A DNA stretch of 64,000 nucleotides from Anaerolineae bacterium (lineage in GTDB: Bacteria > Chloroflexota > Anaerolineae > Promineifilales > Promineifilaceae): assembly GCA_030425205.1 (NCBI GenBank), contig JAUIAP010000006.1:62001-126000 (forward strand), read 5' to 3'. A program made the translations under genes and the position numbers. Below are positions 31,616 to 40,787 of the stretch, one piece after another; the first letter of the stretch is position 1; each line of letters starts with the position of its first letter. The notes under the pieces were generated by a model. That model saw only the letters and a program-made list of their open reading frames with translations. It was not told where the DNA came from and did not search any database.

Positions 31616-33220
31616 ATGGCTAGCACAGCTTCATCGCGTATTCTGCTTTTGGTGTTATGGGTGCTGTTATTTGTCGGATGTGCGACAGTTGATCCAACGC
31701 CGACCGTTGTCGCTGGATTAGGTCGCTCGGTCGGCGCGACGAATACCCCATCACCGACCGCAACGGATACACCCACCCCAACTGATACGGCAACGCCAAC
31801 GGCAACCCCAACCGATGACGCAACCCCCACACCGGGACCCTCGCCAACCGCATCCAACACACCTACTCGCACGCCGACGCCAACAAAAACACCATACCCG
31901 ACGCGCACGCCGTCTCCGACACCATCGCCAACCGCAGACCGACAGCGAGTTCCCGCACTCGGCTCGACAGATATCAACATTCGGGAAAATGCACCAACGC
32001 CGGCCGTACCTGTGCCTACCGTCATGCCAACGATTGCCGTTCCAGCCAAAACGACCAACATCTTGTTATTGGGGGATGATTCGGCCGAAATGGGCGGTGG
32101 GGTCACGCGCACAGATTCGATCATCGTTGCCAGCATTAATCGTGAAACCGGAACGGCGAGCATGGTTTCACTCCCGCGCGATCTTTATCTCTATGCACCG
32201 GGCTGGACGATGAACAAGGTCAACGTGATCACGCCCGTTTTGGGTGTGGGCGGGCTGAAAGAGACGATTCTCTACAACTTTGGCATCCCCATACACTACT
32301 ATGTCCGCATCGACTTTGACGGCTTTCGCGCCATCATCGACGCGCTCGGTGGTGTTGAAGTGCCTGTAACTTGTGCGCTGGAAGATTGGATCTTGAAATC
32401 GGCCGATCTCGACATCTACGAAGAAGACAACTACGAGATGTACCGTGTCGAACCCGGCATCGAACATTTTGATGGGCATACCGCCCTTTGGTATGCACGT
32501 TCGCGCCGAACAACGAGCGATTTTGATCGTGGTCGTCGCCAACAACAGATTCTTCGTGCCGTCTTATCGCAAATGGTCGATCAAAACCTGCTGCTCAAAA
32601 TTCCTGAGCTGTGGAACGTCTACAATGATGTAGTCGATACCGACATCGACATAGGCAAAGTGTTGCAACTCGCCGCCGCCGCTCCCGCCGTGCGCGACAA
32701 TGGCATCCAAAGCATCTATCTTGCCGGCAGTAACACCATCCCAATGCGAATCGAAGCCGATTACGGCCCCACAACGATTCAACTGCCCAATCCTGAGACG
32801 GTTCCCGACAAGTTCCGCTCGCTCTACCGTCCACCTGCCTTGAGCAGCGGGGGTGGCTCGACCCTATCCGTCGAGATTATCAACGGAACCGGCGATGATG
32901 CAATGGCAGAATTAGCCGCCTTTCACCTCGATCAGTATGGCTTTGTACCGACGATTAGCGAGGCAAACGTCGGCAAGATTGAGCTGACCGAGCTTGAATA
33001 TCACGGTCAGAATTTTCGGGCTTCATTCGATTGGATGATTACGTGGATATTTGACTTGAAGCGTCCCGGCGATCGGGGCAACGGGGCTTATGAGGGGGAT
33101 CATGCTTATGGCGTTGATCTTCAACCTGATCCCGATGCAACTTACGACTACACGCTGCTGCTTGGTGAAGACTTTAATCCTTGCCTGAGCGAGCTATTCC
33201 CGCCATCCCCATTTGATTGA
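31616..33220 (+). CDS. LytR-CpsA-Psr family lipoprotein with Thr/Pro-rich stalk
   Basis: LCP enzymes transfer undecaprenyl-linked polymers onto peptidoglycan. This 534-aa version has a lipobox (LLFVGC, Cys22) rather than the usual single membrane helix, then a very Thr/Pro-rich stalk (about residues 23-110), then the LCP core. Core motifs are TTNILLLGDD, TRTDSIIVASIN, VSLPRDLYLYAPG, KVNVITPVLGVGGL, VRIDFDGFRAIIDALGGVEV and ALWYARSRRTTSDFDRGRRQQQ, containing the Arg/Asp residues that bind pyrophosphate. A LytR_C-like domain follows (LSVEIINGTGDDAMAELAAF). The stop codon of the export permease sits immediately before its ATG, so export and ligation of the same polymer are likely coupled. Confidence 0.93.
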   Translation: MASTASSRILLLVLWVLLFVGCATVDPTPTVVAGLGRSVGATNTPSPTATDTPTPTDTATPTATPTDDATPTPGPSPTASNTPTRTPTPTKTPYPTRTPSPTPSPTADRQRVPALGSTDINIRENAPTPAVPVPTVMPTIAVPAKTTNILLLGDDSAEMGGGVTRTDSIIVASINRETGTASMVSLPRDLYLYAPGWTMNKVNVITPVLGVGGLKETILYNFGIPIHYYVRIDFDGFRAIIDALGGVEVPVTCALEDWILKSADLDIYEEDNYEMYRVEPGIEHFDGHTALWYARSRRTTSDFDRGRRQQQILRAVLSQMVDQNLLLKIPELWNVYNDVVDTDIDIGKVLQLAAAAPAVRDNGIQSIYLAGSNTIPMRIEADYGPTTIQLPNPETVPDKFRSLYRPPALSSGGGSTLSVEIINGTGDDAMAELAAFHLDQYGFVPTISEANVGKIELTELEYHGQNFRASFDWMITWIFDLKRPGDRGNGAYEGDHAYGVDLQPDPDATYDYTLLLGEDFNPCLSELFPPSPFD

Positions 33221-33264
33221 TAGATAATGGGTGTATTTCGTGAAACTTCCACACTAGAAGAATA

Positions 33265-33288
33265 GATTCCCGCCTGCGCGGGAATGAC
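33265..33288. repeat. REP-like hairpin
   Basis: ATTCCCGC-CTGC-GCGGGAAT with flanking G and GAC. This short G+C-rich hairpin type occurs as a dispersed intergenic element in many bacteria; only one copy is seen here. Confidence 0.5.
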
Positions 33289-33299
33289 AGTGTTTGGAA

Positions 33300-33336
33300 A
33301 GTTGCCAACATACCTGACAGTTGGCAACTCTCTTTT
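33300..33336. terminator. Bidirectional terminator between LCP lipoprotein and clpC
   Basis: AGTTGCCAAC (33300-33309) pairs with GTTGGCAACT (33320-33329), 10-nt loop, then CTCTTTTT. It sits 7 bp before the clpC stop codon (minus) and serves the plus-strand lipoprotein as well. Confidence 0.85.
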
Positions 33337-33342
33337 TCTGCT

Positions 33343-35823
33343 TTATGCAGGGACTAATTCTGGCGATGCGGTTTCCGCTTCGGCCGTCTCATTGTCCTGT
33401 CGCACAAACACGATCTCATCATTTTGCTCATCGACCAAGATGGTATCGCCTTTCTCGACTTCACCCTTGAGCATCTTGACAGAGAGCGGACTCTCAACGT
33501 AGCGTTGCAACGCGCGGCGCAACGGACGTGCGCCGAAGTCTTTATCGTACCCTTCACGCGCTAGCCACTCTTTCGCCGCTGTTGTCAACTCAATTGCAAG
33601 TTCATACTCGGCCAAGCGTGTTTGAATTTCCTTCAACTGCAAATCGACAATCTCGATCACCTGCTCCTCAGACAAAGGCTCGAAGATGATAATTTCGTCG
33701 ATGCGATTGATGAATTCAGGACGGAACGTCTGCTTCAATGCTTCATCAATCTTTTTGTGCGAACGAGAATTGTCATCGTCACGGTTGTGCATACCTGCAA
33801 ACCCAACCGATCCTGCACTGGTAATGTAGCTTGTGCCGACGTTACTTGTCATAACGATGACGGTATTGCGGAAGTTAACGACACGTCCCTGTCCATCGGT
33901 CAGGCGGCCATCATCCAACACCTGCAAAAGCGTGTTCCAAACGTCGGGATGCGCCTTTTCGATTTCGTCAAACAACACGACGCTGTACGGCTTGCGACGT
34001 ACCTGCTCCGTCAACTGACCACCTTGATCGTATCCGACATAGCCGGGAGGCGAACCAAAGAGTCGGCTAACCGTGTGTGCTTCACGATATTCGCTCATGT
34101 CGATGCGAACGAGAGCGTCCTCATCTTCAAACAAGAACTCAGCCAGTGCCTTCGCAAGTTCTGTCTTACCAACACCTGAGCTGCCCAAGAAGATGAAGGA
34201 GCCAATCGGCCGACGTGGGTCAGACAATCCGCTACGGCTGCGGCGAATCGCATCTGATAACGCTTCAATCGCCTTTTCCTGTCCAACGAGCCGCTCATGT
34301 AGCCGCTCTTCCATATTGATCAATTTCTCGGCTTCCGTCTCTTTCATCTGCTTGACGGGAATGCCGGTCCACATCGCAATCACGTCGGCGATGTCGTCGT
34401 AATCGACAACCTCATCCAACCCTTTCTCTGCTTGCCATGCGTCATACTGCGTTTGGAATTCATCTTCCAAGCGTAAACGCTCGGCACGTTTCGTCGCGGC
34501 ACGCTCGTAATCACGGACGGTGTGAGCCTCTTCCTCTTCTAGCTTGATCTGATCGACGGCATTTTTCGCCTCTTTTAACTCGGCCGGTAAAGTATGAAGC
34601 GCCACGCGCAGTTTGGCAGCAGCCTCATCAATTAGGTCAATCGCCTTATCGGGCAACCGTCGCTCGGTCACGTAACGATGGGAAAGTTTGACAGCGGCTT
34701 CCAACGCCTGTTCTGTGTAGGTAACGCCATGATGTGCCTCATAACGACCACTCAAACCATGCAGCATCAGAATCGTGTCTTCGACGCTTGGCTCATCGAC
34801 ATGCACGGGCGCAAATCGGCGTTCCAATGCGCTGTCTTTCTCAATGTATTGACGGAATTCGTCGAGTGTCGTCGCACCAACTGCTTGCAGCTCACCGCGT
34901 GCAAGGGCGGGTTTCATCATGTTGCTGGCATCCATCGCGCCTTGCGCTGCGCCAGCCCCGACCACCGTGTGCAGCTCATCAATAAAGAGGATGATTTCGC
35001 CTTGAGCCTCTTTGATCTCTTCCATTGCGCTCTTGAGTCGCTCTTCAAACTCACCACGGAAACGGCTGCCCGCAATCATCGCGCCGAGATCGAGCGAGAC
35101 GACGCGCTTATTCAGAAGATTTTCTGGCACATCGTTGTCATTGATCTTTTGGGCAAGTCCTTCGACGATGGCCGTCTTACCAACGCCCGCCTCACCAATG
35201 AGGACTGGGTTATTCTTTGTACGACGGGACAGGACTTGGATGACGCGCAGGATTTCTTGGGATCGGCCGATAACCGGATCCAACTTCCCATCGGCCGCCA
35301 ACTGTGTCAAATCACGCGAGAATTTGTCGAGCGTCTTATAGCGTGACTCTGCGCCACGATCTGTGACACGCTTGCCGCCGCGAATCTGGCGCACGCTCTC
35401 TAACACCTTGTCCCGCGTGATGCCATGCTCACTCAGAATGCGCGCTGTTGGCGTGTTGCGTTCGGCCAACATCGCTAAGAAAATGTGTTCAGTTGAAATA
35501 TATTCGTCTTTGAGGTTGTTTGCCTCGCGCTGCGCCAGCTCAAGCACAGTCCGAATGCGTGGTGTGTAGAAAATTTGCCCAACCCCGCCACCATAGACGG
35601 AAACCTTTGGGCTATTTTTCATTTCACGTTCGACGCGCTCGCGCATCGCAACGTTATCGACGCTCAGCATCTCCAAAACTTGGGGAATTGCGCCGTCTGT
35701 TTGTTCTAATAGGGCAAGAAGAAGGTGTTCGGTGTCAACCTGTGTGTGGCTGAACCGTTGCACAATCTCGTAAGCACGTGCGGCCGCGTCCTGCGCCCGC
35801 TCCGTAAATTTATCAAATCGCAT
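33343..35823 (-). CDS. clpC: AAA+ chaperone ClpC
   Basis: An 826-aa Hsp100 unfoldase that feeds proteins to ClpP. The N-domain ([41 protein letters not shown]) has two Clp_N repeats. D1 shows [15 protein letters not shown] and [15 protein letters not shown]; then a middle region with [20 protein letters not shown], a UVR-like segment that separates ClpC from ClpA. D2 shows [21 protein letters not shown] and [14 protein letters not shown]. The usual ClpP-binding (Val/Ile/Leu)-Gly-Phe loop was not confirmed; GSVGFAG is the likely one. GAGGGAAACCC before the ATG is a good ribosome-binding region. No mcsA, mcsB or ctsR nearby. Confidence 0.95.
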   Translation of the reverse strand: MRFDKFTERAQDAAARAYEIVQRFSHTQVDTEHLLLALLEQTDGAIPQVLEMLSVDNVAMRERVEREMKNSPKVSVYGGGVGQIFYTPRIRTVLELAQREANNLKDEYISTEHIFLAMLAERNTPTARILSEHGITRDKVLESVRQIRGGKRVTDRGAESRYKTLDKFSRDLTQLAADGKLDPVIGRSQEILRVIQVLSRRTKNNPVLIGEAGVGKTAIVEGLAQKINDNDVPENLLNKRVVSLDLGAMIAGSRFRGEFEERLKSAMEEIKEAQGEIILFIDELHTVVGAGAAQGAMDASNMMKPALARGELQAVGATTLDEFRQYIEKDSALERRFAPVHVDEPSVEDTILMLHGLSGRYEAHHGVTYTEQALEAAVKLSHRYVTERRLPDKAIDLIDEAAAKLRVALHTLPAELKEAKNAVDQIKLEEEEAHTVRDYERAATKRAERLRLEDEFQTQYDAWQAEKGLDEVVDYDDIADVIAMWTGIPVKQMKETEAEKLINMEERLHERLVGQEKAIEALSDAIRRSRSGLSDPRRPIGSFIFLGSSGVGKTELAKALAEFLFEDEDALVRIDMSEYREAHTVSRLFGSPPGYVGYDQGGQLTEQVRRKPYSVVLFDEIEKAHPDVWNTLLQVLDDGRLTDGQGRVVNFRNTVIVMTSNVGTSYITSAGSVGFAGMHNRDDDNSRSHKKIDEALKQTFRPEFINRIDEIIIFEPLSEEQVIEIVDLQLKEIQTRLAEYELAIELTTAAKEWLAREGYDKDFGARPLRRALQRYVESPLSVKMLKGEVEKGDTILVDEQNDEIVFVRQDNETAEAETASPELVPA

Positions 35824-36166
35824 GGGTTTCCCTCAATAAAAAGCGTGACTGTAGTTTGATTACAATAGAAGAAACGTAATGTTTTGACGTAAAACTAAAG
35901 TTGAATCTTTATGTCCTACTCAATACGTTTTACGCATCTATAAGTTTTGCTCTTGATACCCGAAATTGTGCGGTTCACAACAACGGTTTTCTGATATTTG
36001 GTTATCAACGGGTTGAATTATAGGCAAAAAAGGTAGGATGCGAGTAAGATGGGCGTCAATTTGCATTGGAAGCGGATTAAATATCGTGTTTTTTAGCACT
36101 CTCATACATTGAGTGCCAGCATTGTGCGATTGCACCATTGGCATCTACAGGAATCAAGGTTAGAGA
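35824..36166. other. Intergenic region upstream of clpC
   Basis: About 340 bp between clpC and the ABC ATPase gene. It holds a weak inverted pair (GACGTAAAAC near 35887 and GTTTTACGC near 35928) that may be a decayed relative of the CGTAAAAC palindrome at 48011-48091. No ORF or RNA gene supported. Confidence 0.45.
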
Positions 36167-36934
36167 TCACAGCCAAGAGAGCCCTCCTTGCTTGATTTCG
36201 ACCGCGCCAACTGCCTTCAAGAAAATTTCTTCTAGTGTCGCCTCATCGCCTGCTTGGGCGCGTTCGCGCAGTTCGTCCATACTGCCTTCGGCGACGAGTT
36301 GCCCGTTGTTGATTACAGCAACACGGGTGCAGAGACGCTGCACGACCTCAAGGATATGGGAAGAGAAAAAGATGGTCGTTCCCGATTGGCGCAGCTTTTG
36401 CAACACATCACGGATGGCACGGCCTGAAATTGCATCGACCCCCTCAAAGGGTTCATCGAGAAAGAGGACTTTCGGCGCGTGGATCAAGGCCGCAGCGAGT
36501 CCTGTCTTCTTTTTCATGCCTTGCGAATAGTCCACGATCAACTTTTCGGCCGATCCCGTCAAATCCATCAGATCGAGCAACTCTTCCGTACGCGCTTTGA
36601 CATCTTTCTGTGGCACGCCATACATCGTGCCCGCAAATTCGATAAACTCGCGCCCTTTGAGACGCTCGTAGAGATTCATTCCCTCCGGCAATACGCCAAC
36701 CTGACGCTTGGCATCGAGCGGCCTTTGCCAAACATCGACGCCGCCAATAAATGCCGACCCACTGGTTGGACGCAATAGTCCGACCAGCATTTTGATGGTG
36801 GTCGATTTTCCCGCCCCATTCGGGCCGAGAAAGCCAAAGAATTCTCCCTGCGCTACTTGTAGGTTCAAGCGGTTTACGGCCAGCTTTTTTTCAAACTGTT
36901 TGGTGAGGTCAATTGTTTCGACAGCATAACTCAT
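36167..36934 (-). CDS. ABC transporter ATP-binding protein (ABC-2/CcmA-type)
   Basis: A 255-aa ATPase of the DrrA/YxlF/NatA type that usually pairs with an ABC-2 permease. Walker A is GPNGAGKSTTIKML, the signature is VDYSQGMKKKTGLAAALIHAPKVLFLDEPFEGVDA, and the switch His is in FFSSHILEVVQRLC. The signature reads YSQGM rather than LSGGQ, which is common in this subfamily. No permease gene is adjacent, so its partner is elsewhere. Several in-frame ATGs exist (36955, 36943, 36934); MSYAVETIDLTKQFEKK is the best family fit. A TATAAC box lies very close upstream, so a short or absent leader is possible. Confidence 0.88.
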   Translation of the reverse strand: MSYAVETIDLTKQFEKKLAVNRLNLQVAQGEFFGFLGPNGAGKSTTIKMLVGLLRPTSGSAFIGGVDVWQRPLDAKRQVGVLPEGMNLYERLKGREFIEFAGTMYGVPQKDVKARTEELLDLMDLTGSAEKLIVDYSQGMKKKTGLAAALIHAPKVLFLDEPFEGVDAISGRAIRDVLQKLRQSGTTIFFSSHILEVVQRLCTRVAVINNGQLVAEGSMDELRERAQAGDEATLEEIFLKAVGAVEIKQGGLSWL

Positions 36935-37006
36935 ACAGGTCATGTTATAATGCAATTTTAGAATTGCAAGGATGTTTTCAAATTACCTATAGAGGCGCAT
37001 TTAACG

Positions 37007-37906
37007 ATGAATTACAGATTACCTGCCGTACCAACTGTGGATCAAATTTCGGCCGAAGCGCGTGCGAAGAGTTTCACAACGCGCAGCATCAAGAAAGATG
37101 CCAAGAGACAGGCCCTCGCTCTCACCGCGTCGATGATCGACTTGACAACATTGGAAGGGGACGACACGCCGGGCAAAGTTCGTGCGCTCTGCCAAAAGGC
37201 AAAACAACCACTGGTGTCTGCACCCGATCTGCCGACCGTTGCCGCCGTTTGTGTCTACCCGACACTCGTCCCCTACGCAAAAGAGGAGCTTGAGGGGACA
37301 GGGATCAATATCGCCGCCGTTGCCACCGCTTTTCCCAGTGGACAAAGCTTTTTTCAAGATATTCGCTTGGAGGAAGTGCGCGAAACGGTCGCGGCCGGAG
37401 CAAACGAAATCGACATGGTGATCAACCGTCGCGCATTTTTAACAGGGGATTATCAGACGGTGTATGATGAAATCGTCGCGGTTAAAGAGGCGTGCGGCGA
37501 TGCCCACTTGAAGGTAATTTTAGAAACGGGCGAACTACAAACGCTTGACCAAGTCCGCAAGGCATCACAAATCGGGATTGACGGAGGCGGTGACTTTATC
37601 AAGACTTCGACGGGGAAGGTAAAGGTAAACGCGACGATGCCCGTTACCTTGACGATGCTTGAGGCGATCCGCGATCACTATCTCAAAACAGGCAAAAAGG
37701 TTGGCATGAAACCAGCCGGCGGCATTCGCACTGCAAAGCAGGCTTGGCACTATTTGGTAATGGTCAAGGAGACGCTGGGCGATGAGTGGTTAACGCCCGA
37801 TCTATTTCGATTTGGCGCGTCGTCGTTGTTAAATGATGTATTGATGCAGTGGGTGAAGTTAGACGATGGACGCTATCAATCGGCCGATTATTTCTCCATC
37901 GACTAA
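37007..37906 (+). CDS. deoC: Deoxyribose-phosphate aldolase
   Basis: DeoC splits 2-deoxyribose-5-phosphate into glyceraldehyde-3-phosphate and acetaldehyde. The TIM-barrel shows the Schiff-base lysine in GGDFIKTSTGKVKVNATM, the second active-site Lys in GKKVGMKPAGGIRTAKQA, and the proton-relay region IDLTTLEGDDTPGKVR. At 299 aa it is longer than E. coli DeoC and closer to the longer bacterial/eukaryotic type. The aldehyde dehydrogenase 23 bp downstream would oxidise the acetaldehyde product, so the pair is a deoxynucleoside-degradation module. Confidence 0.95.
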   Translation: MNYRLPAVPTVDQISAEARAKSFTTRSIKKDAKRQALALTASMIDLTTLEGDDTPGKVRALCQKAKQPLVSAPDLPTVAAVCVYPTLVPYAKEELEGTGINIAAVATAFPSGQSFFQDIRLEEVRETVAAGANEIDMVINRRAFLTGDYQTVYDEIVAVKEACGDAHLKVILETGELQTLDQVRKASQIGIDGGGDFIKTSTGKVKVNATMPVTLTMLEAIRDHYLKTGKKVGMKPAGGIRTAKQAWHYLVMVKETLGDEWLTPDLFRFGASSLLNDVLMQWVKLDDGRYQSADYFSID

Positions 37907-37929
37907 AATTTACACCCGATAGGCAAATT

Positions 37930-39432
37930 ATGACTACTTTAGAAAAAACTTCACAAAATGGACAGCCAGCAATAGCGGATCGTGGTGTGGCATCACTGCT
38001 CTTTGGTGATTTGTGGGAGTATGCTCCCGCTCCAGAAAATCCCGACTTCGTCAACTATCGTGAGCAGTATGGGCATTTCATCAATGGCGAATATGTTGAC
38101 GGGGAGAACCATTTCACCTCAATCAATCCCGCGACTGAAGAGAAACTTGTCGAGGTGGCGATGGGCAGCGAGAAAGATGTGGACCGTGCGGTGAAGGCTG
38201 CACGCAAAGCGTTTAAGTCCTGGAGCAAGCTGTCGGGAACGGAGCGCGGTAAGTACCTATATCGCATCGGACGACTCGTTCAAGAACACGCACGCGAACT
38301 TTCTATCCTCGAAACGCTTGACAACGGCAAACCGATTAAGGAGACGCGCGATGTCGATATTCCGCTCGTCGCTGCCCACTTCTTATATTATGCAGGTTGG
38401 GCAGACAAGCTTGATTACGCATTTCCGGGCGTCTCGCCTGAGCCAATTGGCGTCTGCGGACAAATCATTCCATGGAACTTCCCACTGTTGATGTTGGCGT
38501 GGAAGGTGGCACCTGCGTTGGCGTGCGGCAATACGGTTGTGATCAAATCGGCCGAATCCACCCCCCTAACCGCCATGCGTTTCGGTGAGATTTTACAGCA
38601 AGCGGGACTACCTGCCGGCGTCGTCAACATCGTCAATGGCGCGGGCGAGACGGGTTCCTACATCGTCAACCATCCTGACGTGGACAAAATTGCCTTCACT
38701 GGATCGACGGACGTCGGCCGCATCATCCGCCGCGCCCTCGCTGGCACAAAGAAGCGTCTCACGCTCGAACTCGGCGGCAAAGGGGCTAACATCATCTTTG
38801 AAGATGCCGCCATCGACCAAGCGGTTGAGGGGATCATTCAGGGGATATTTTTTAATCAGGGGCATGTCTGCTGTGCAGGTTCACGCCTGTTGGTGCAGGA
38901 GAGCGTTCTGGATGAGGTGATTCAAAAGCTCAAGATTCGGATGGAGACATTACGGGTTGGCAATCCGATGGACAAGAACACCGATGTCGGCGCGATCAAT
39001 TCGGCCGAACAGCTTGCTAAAATCAACGAGCTCGTCGCAGCCGGTGAACGAGAAGGCGCACATATGTGGCAAGCGCGGTGTTCAGTACCGCAAGCTGGCT
39101 TCTGGTATCGGCCGACCATCTTCACCAATGTCACGCAAGCCCATCGCATCGCGCAAGAAGAAATTTTTGGCCCCGTTCTCTCCGTCCTCTCCTTCCGCAC
39201 GCCGGTCGAAGCGTTGGCAAAGGCGAATAACACCCCCTACGGTCTGAGCGCGGGCGTATGGAGCGACAAGGGCAGCAAGCTATTCAAAGTGGCGGGCGCA
39301 ATTCGCGCTGGCGTAATTTGGGGCAACACTTACAACAAATTCGATCCAGCCAGCCCGTTTGGTGGTTATAAGGAAAGTGGGTTTGGGCGCGAAGGTGGTT
39401 TACAGGGGCTATTGCCCTATGTTCGCTTCTAA
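37930..39432 (+). CDS. NAD(P)-dependent aldehyde dehydrogenase
   Basis: A 500-aa ALDH-superfamily enzyme. The catalytic Cys is in FFNQGHVCCAGSRLL and the general-base Glu in LTLELGGKGANII; the cofactor loop is IAFTGSTDVGRII and the IIPWNFPLLMLAWKVAPALACGNTVVIKSAE motif is well preserved. Located 23 bp after deoC, it probably turns acetaldehyde into acetate. The longer frame from 37849 overlaps deoC and does not match the family, so MTTLEKTSQNG at 37930 is chosen; AGG lies just before it. Confidence 0.93.
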   Translation: MTTLEKTSQNGQPAIADRGVASLLFGDLWEYAPAPENPDFVNYREQYGHFINGEYVDGENHFTSINPATEEKLVEVAMGSEKDVDRAVKAARKAFKSWSKLSGTERGKYLYRIGRLVQEHARELSILETLDNGKPIKETRDVDIPLVAAHFLYYAGWADKLDYAFPGVSPEPIGVCGQIIPWNFPLLMLAWKVAPALACGNTVVIKSAESTPLTAMRFGEILQQAGLPAGVVNIVNGAGETGSYIVNHPDVDKIAFTGSTDVGRIIRRALAGTKKRLTLELGGKGANIIFEDAAIDQAVEGIIQGIFFNQGHVCCAGSRLLVQESVLDEVIQKLKIRMETLRVGNPMDKNTDVGAINSAEQLAKINELVAAGEREGAHMWQARCSVPQAGFWYRPTIFTNVTQAHRIAQEEIFGPVLSVLSFRTPVEALAKANNTPYGLSAGVWSDKGSKLFKVAGAIRAGVIWGNTYNKFDPASPFGGYKESGFGREGGLQGLLPYVRF

Positions 39433-39461
39433 ATTGGGACTGACGGACTGGAAGAAAGTGA

Positions 39462-39529
39462 GCCACGAATTACACGAATTTCACGAATAAAATCGCAAAC
39501 AATTCGTGGAATTTGTGTCAATTCGTGGC
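39462..39529. repeat. Palindrome built on the CACGAATT word
   Basis: GCCACGAATTACACGAATTT then CACGAAT on the left pairs, with few mismatches, with ATTCGTGGAATTTGTGTCAA then TTCGTGGC on the right. The stem is about 27 nt around a short A-rich loop. It fills the space between two convergent genes and may also act as a terminator. Confidence 0.7.
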
Positions 39530-39540
39530 AACCTGTCTGT

Positions 39541-40674
39541 TTAGGCGTCTCCAAAGCTCAATCCCATCTGGCGTGCAGCGCGTATCCATTCGTGATCGAG
39601 TGGAACCGTTTTGCGTCGGCCGACACACTCTTCAATTGGCCGCAATGCAACGCCATCCCCATCTGACGCAACCAATACGCCGAATTTCCCCTCATGTACC
39701 GCCTGAGCCGCTGCCGTTCCGAGCTTGCTCGCCAACAAGCGGTCAGCGGGTGACGGCATACCACCGCGCTGAACGTGACCCAAAATGGTGACGCGCGATT
39801 GCAGATTTGTTAGCTTTTCTAGCTGGTTGGAGAGGCGCAATGTGTGGCCCTTGCGCTCTTGTTCCACAATTTCGAGATCGGCCGATGCAGCTTTGCGCGC
39901 CTCTTTATCCCCAGCCGCACGCGCCTCTGCCTTACGTTTTTCTGCATCATGAAAGCGCGGTGCAAGCTCCGCATCCATCGCTCCCTCTGACACGGCAACA
40001 ATGCTGAACATGCTGCCCCGTCGCACGCGGCGCGTAATTTTGCTGGCGACAGCTTGTACGTTGTATGGAATTTCGGGAATTAGGATCACGTCTGCGCCCC
40101 CAGCAATCCCTGCCCCCAATGCTAACCAACCTGTGTTATGCCCCATGATTTCGACGACGATGATGCGATGATGGCTGTGGGCCGTGCTGTGCAGACGGTC
40201 AATCGCTTCGGTCGCAATGCCAAGTGCGGTATCAAACCCAAAGGTGCGATCCGTTCCCCACACATCATTGTCAATCGTCTTGGGCATCGCGATGACGTTT
40301 AACCCTTTGTTGTGTAGGCGATACGCATTTTTCATCGTGCCGCCACCGCCTATACAGATGAGACAGTCGAGATGATGGCGATGGTAGTTTTGTACCATCA
40401 CATCAGTCATATCAAGTAACTTGCCGCCAACGGGCATTTTGTGGGGCTTATCCCGGCTCGTCCCTAAAATGGTTCCGCCACGTGTCAAAATGCCTGAAAG
40501 CTCGCCGTGATCAAGTTTGATCGTGCGGTTTTCCATTAATCCGCGAAAGCCATCTTTGAACCCAACCACGTGCATGTCGTATGCCAACATTGCCGCCTTG
40601 CCAATGCCGCGAATCGTTGCGTTCAATCCGGGACTGTCGCCCCCTGCTGTTAAAATTCCAATATGTTTGCTCAT
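39541..40674 (-). CDS. pfkA: 6-phosphofructokinase
   Basis: Phosphorylates fructose-6-phosphate to the 1,6-bisphosphate, or runs reversibly with pyrophosphate in some groups. Family signs are [57 protein letters not shown] and [19 protein letters not shown]. The phosphate-donor loop reads [11 protein letters not shown] where E. coli has GGDGS, so the usual Asp is Gly; donor (ATP or PPi) is therefore uncertain. A long charged insert ([20 protein letters not shown]) is also unusual. ATG at 40674 has GAGAGG upstream; GTG at 40680 is possible. Length about 377 aa. Confidence 0.92.
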   Translation of the reverse strand: MSKHIGILTAGGDSPGLNATIRGIGKAAMLAYDMHVVGFKDGFRGLMENRTIKLDHGELSGILTRGGTILGTSRDKPHKMPVGGKLLDMTDVMVQNYHRHHLDCLICIGGGGTMKNAYRLHNKGLNVIAMPKTIDNDVWGTDRTFGFDTALGIATEAIDRLHSTAHSHHRIIVVEIMGHNTGWLALGAGIAGGADVILIPEIPYNVQAVASKITRRVRRGSMFSIVAVSEGAMDAELAPRFHDAEKRKAEARAAGDKEARKAASADLEIVEQERKGHTLRLSNQLEKLTNLQSRVTILGHVQRGGMPSPADRLLASKLGTAAAQAVHEGKFGVLVASDGDGVALRPIEECVGRRKTVPLDHEWIRAARQMGLSFGDA

Positions 40675-40787
40675 TTTCACCTCTCTTTTTTCGATTATCT
40701 CGACTATAGCAGAAAGTATGATATCCGTGAACTGGAATATTGACTGAAAAAGTAACCTTTTCGGCCGAAAATGGGACTCTCCTACAA

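Noticed and set aside
31740..31950. Low-complexity ACN/CCN-rich DNA that looks like a tandem repeat
   Set aside because: It is the coding sequence of the Thr/Pro stalk of the LCP lipoprotein and not an independent repeat element.
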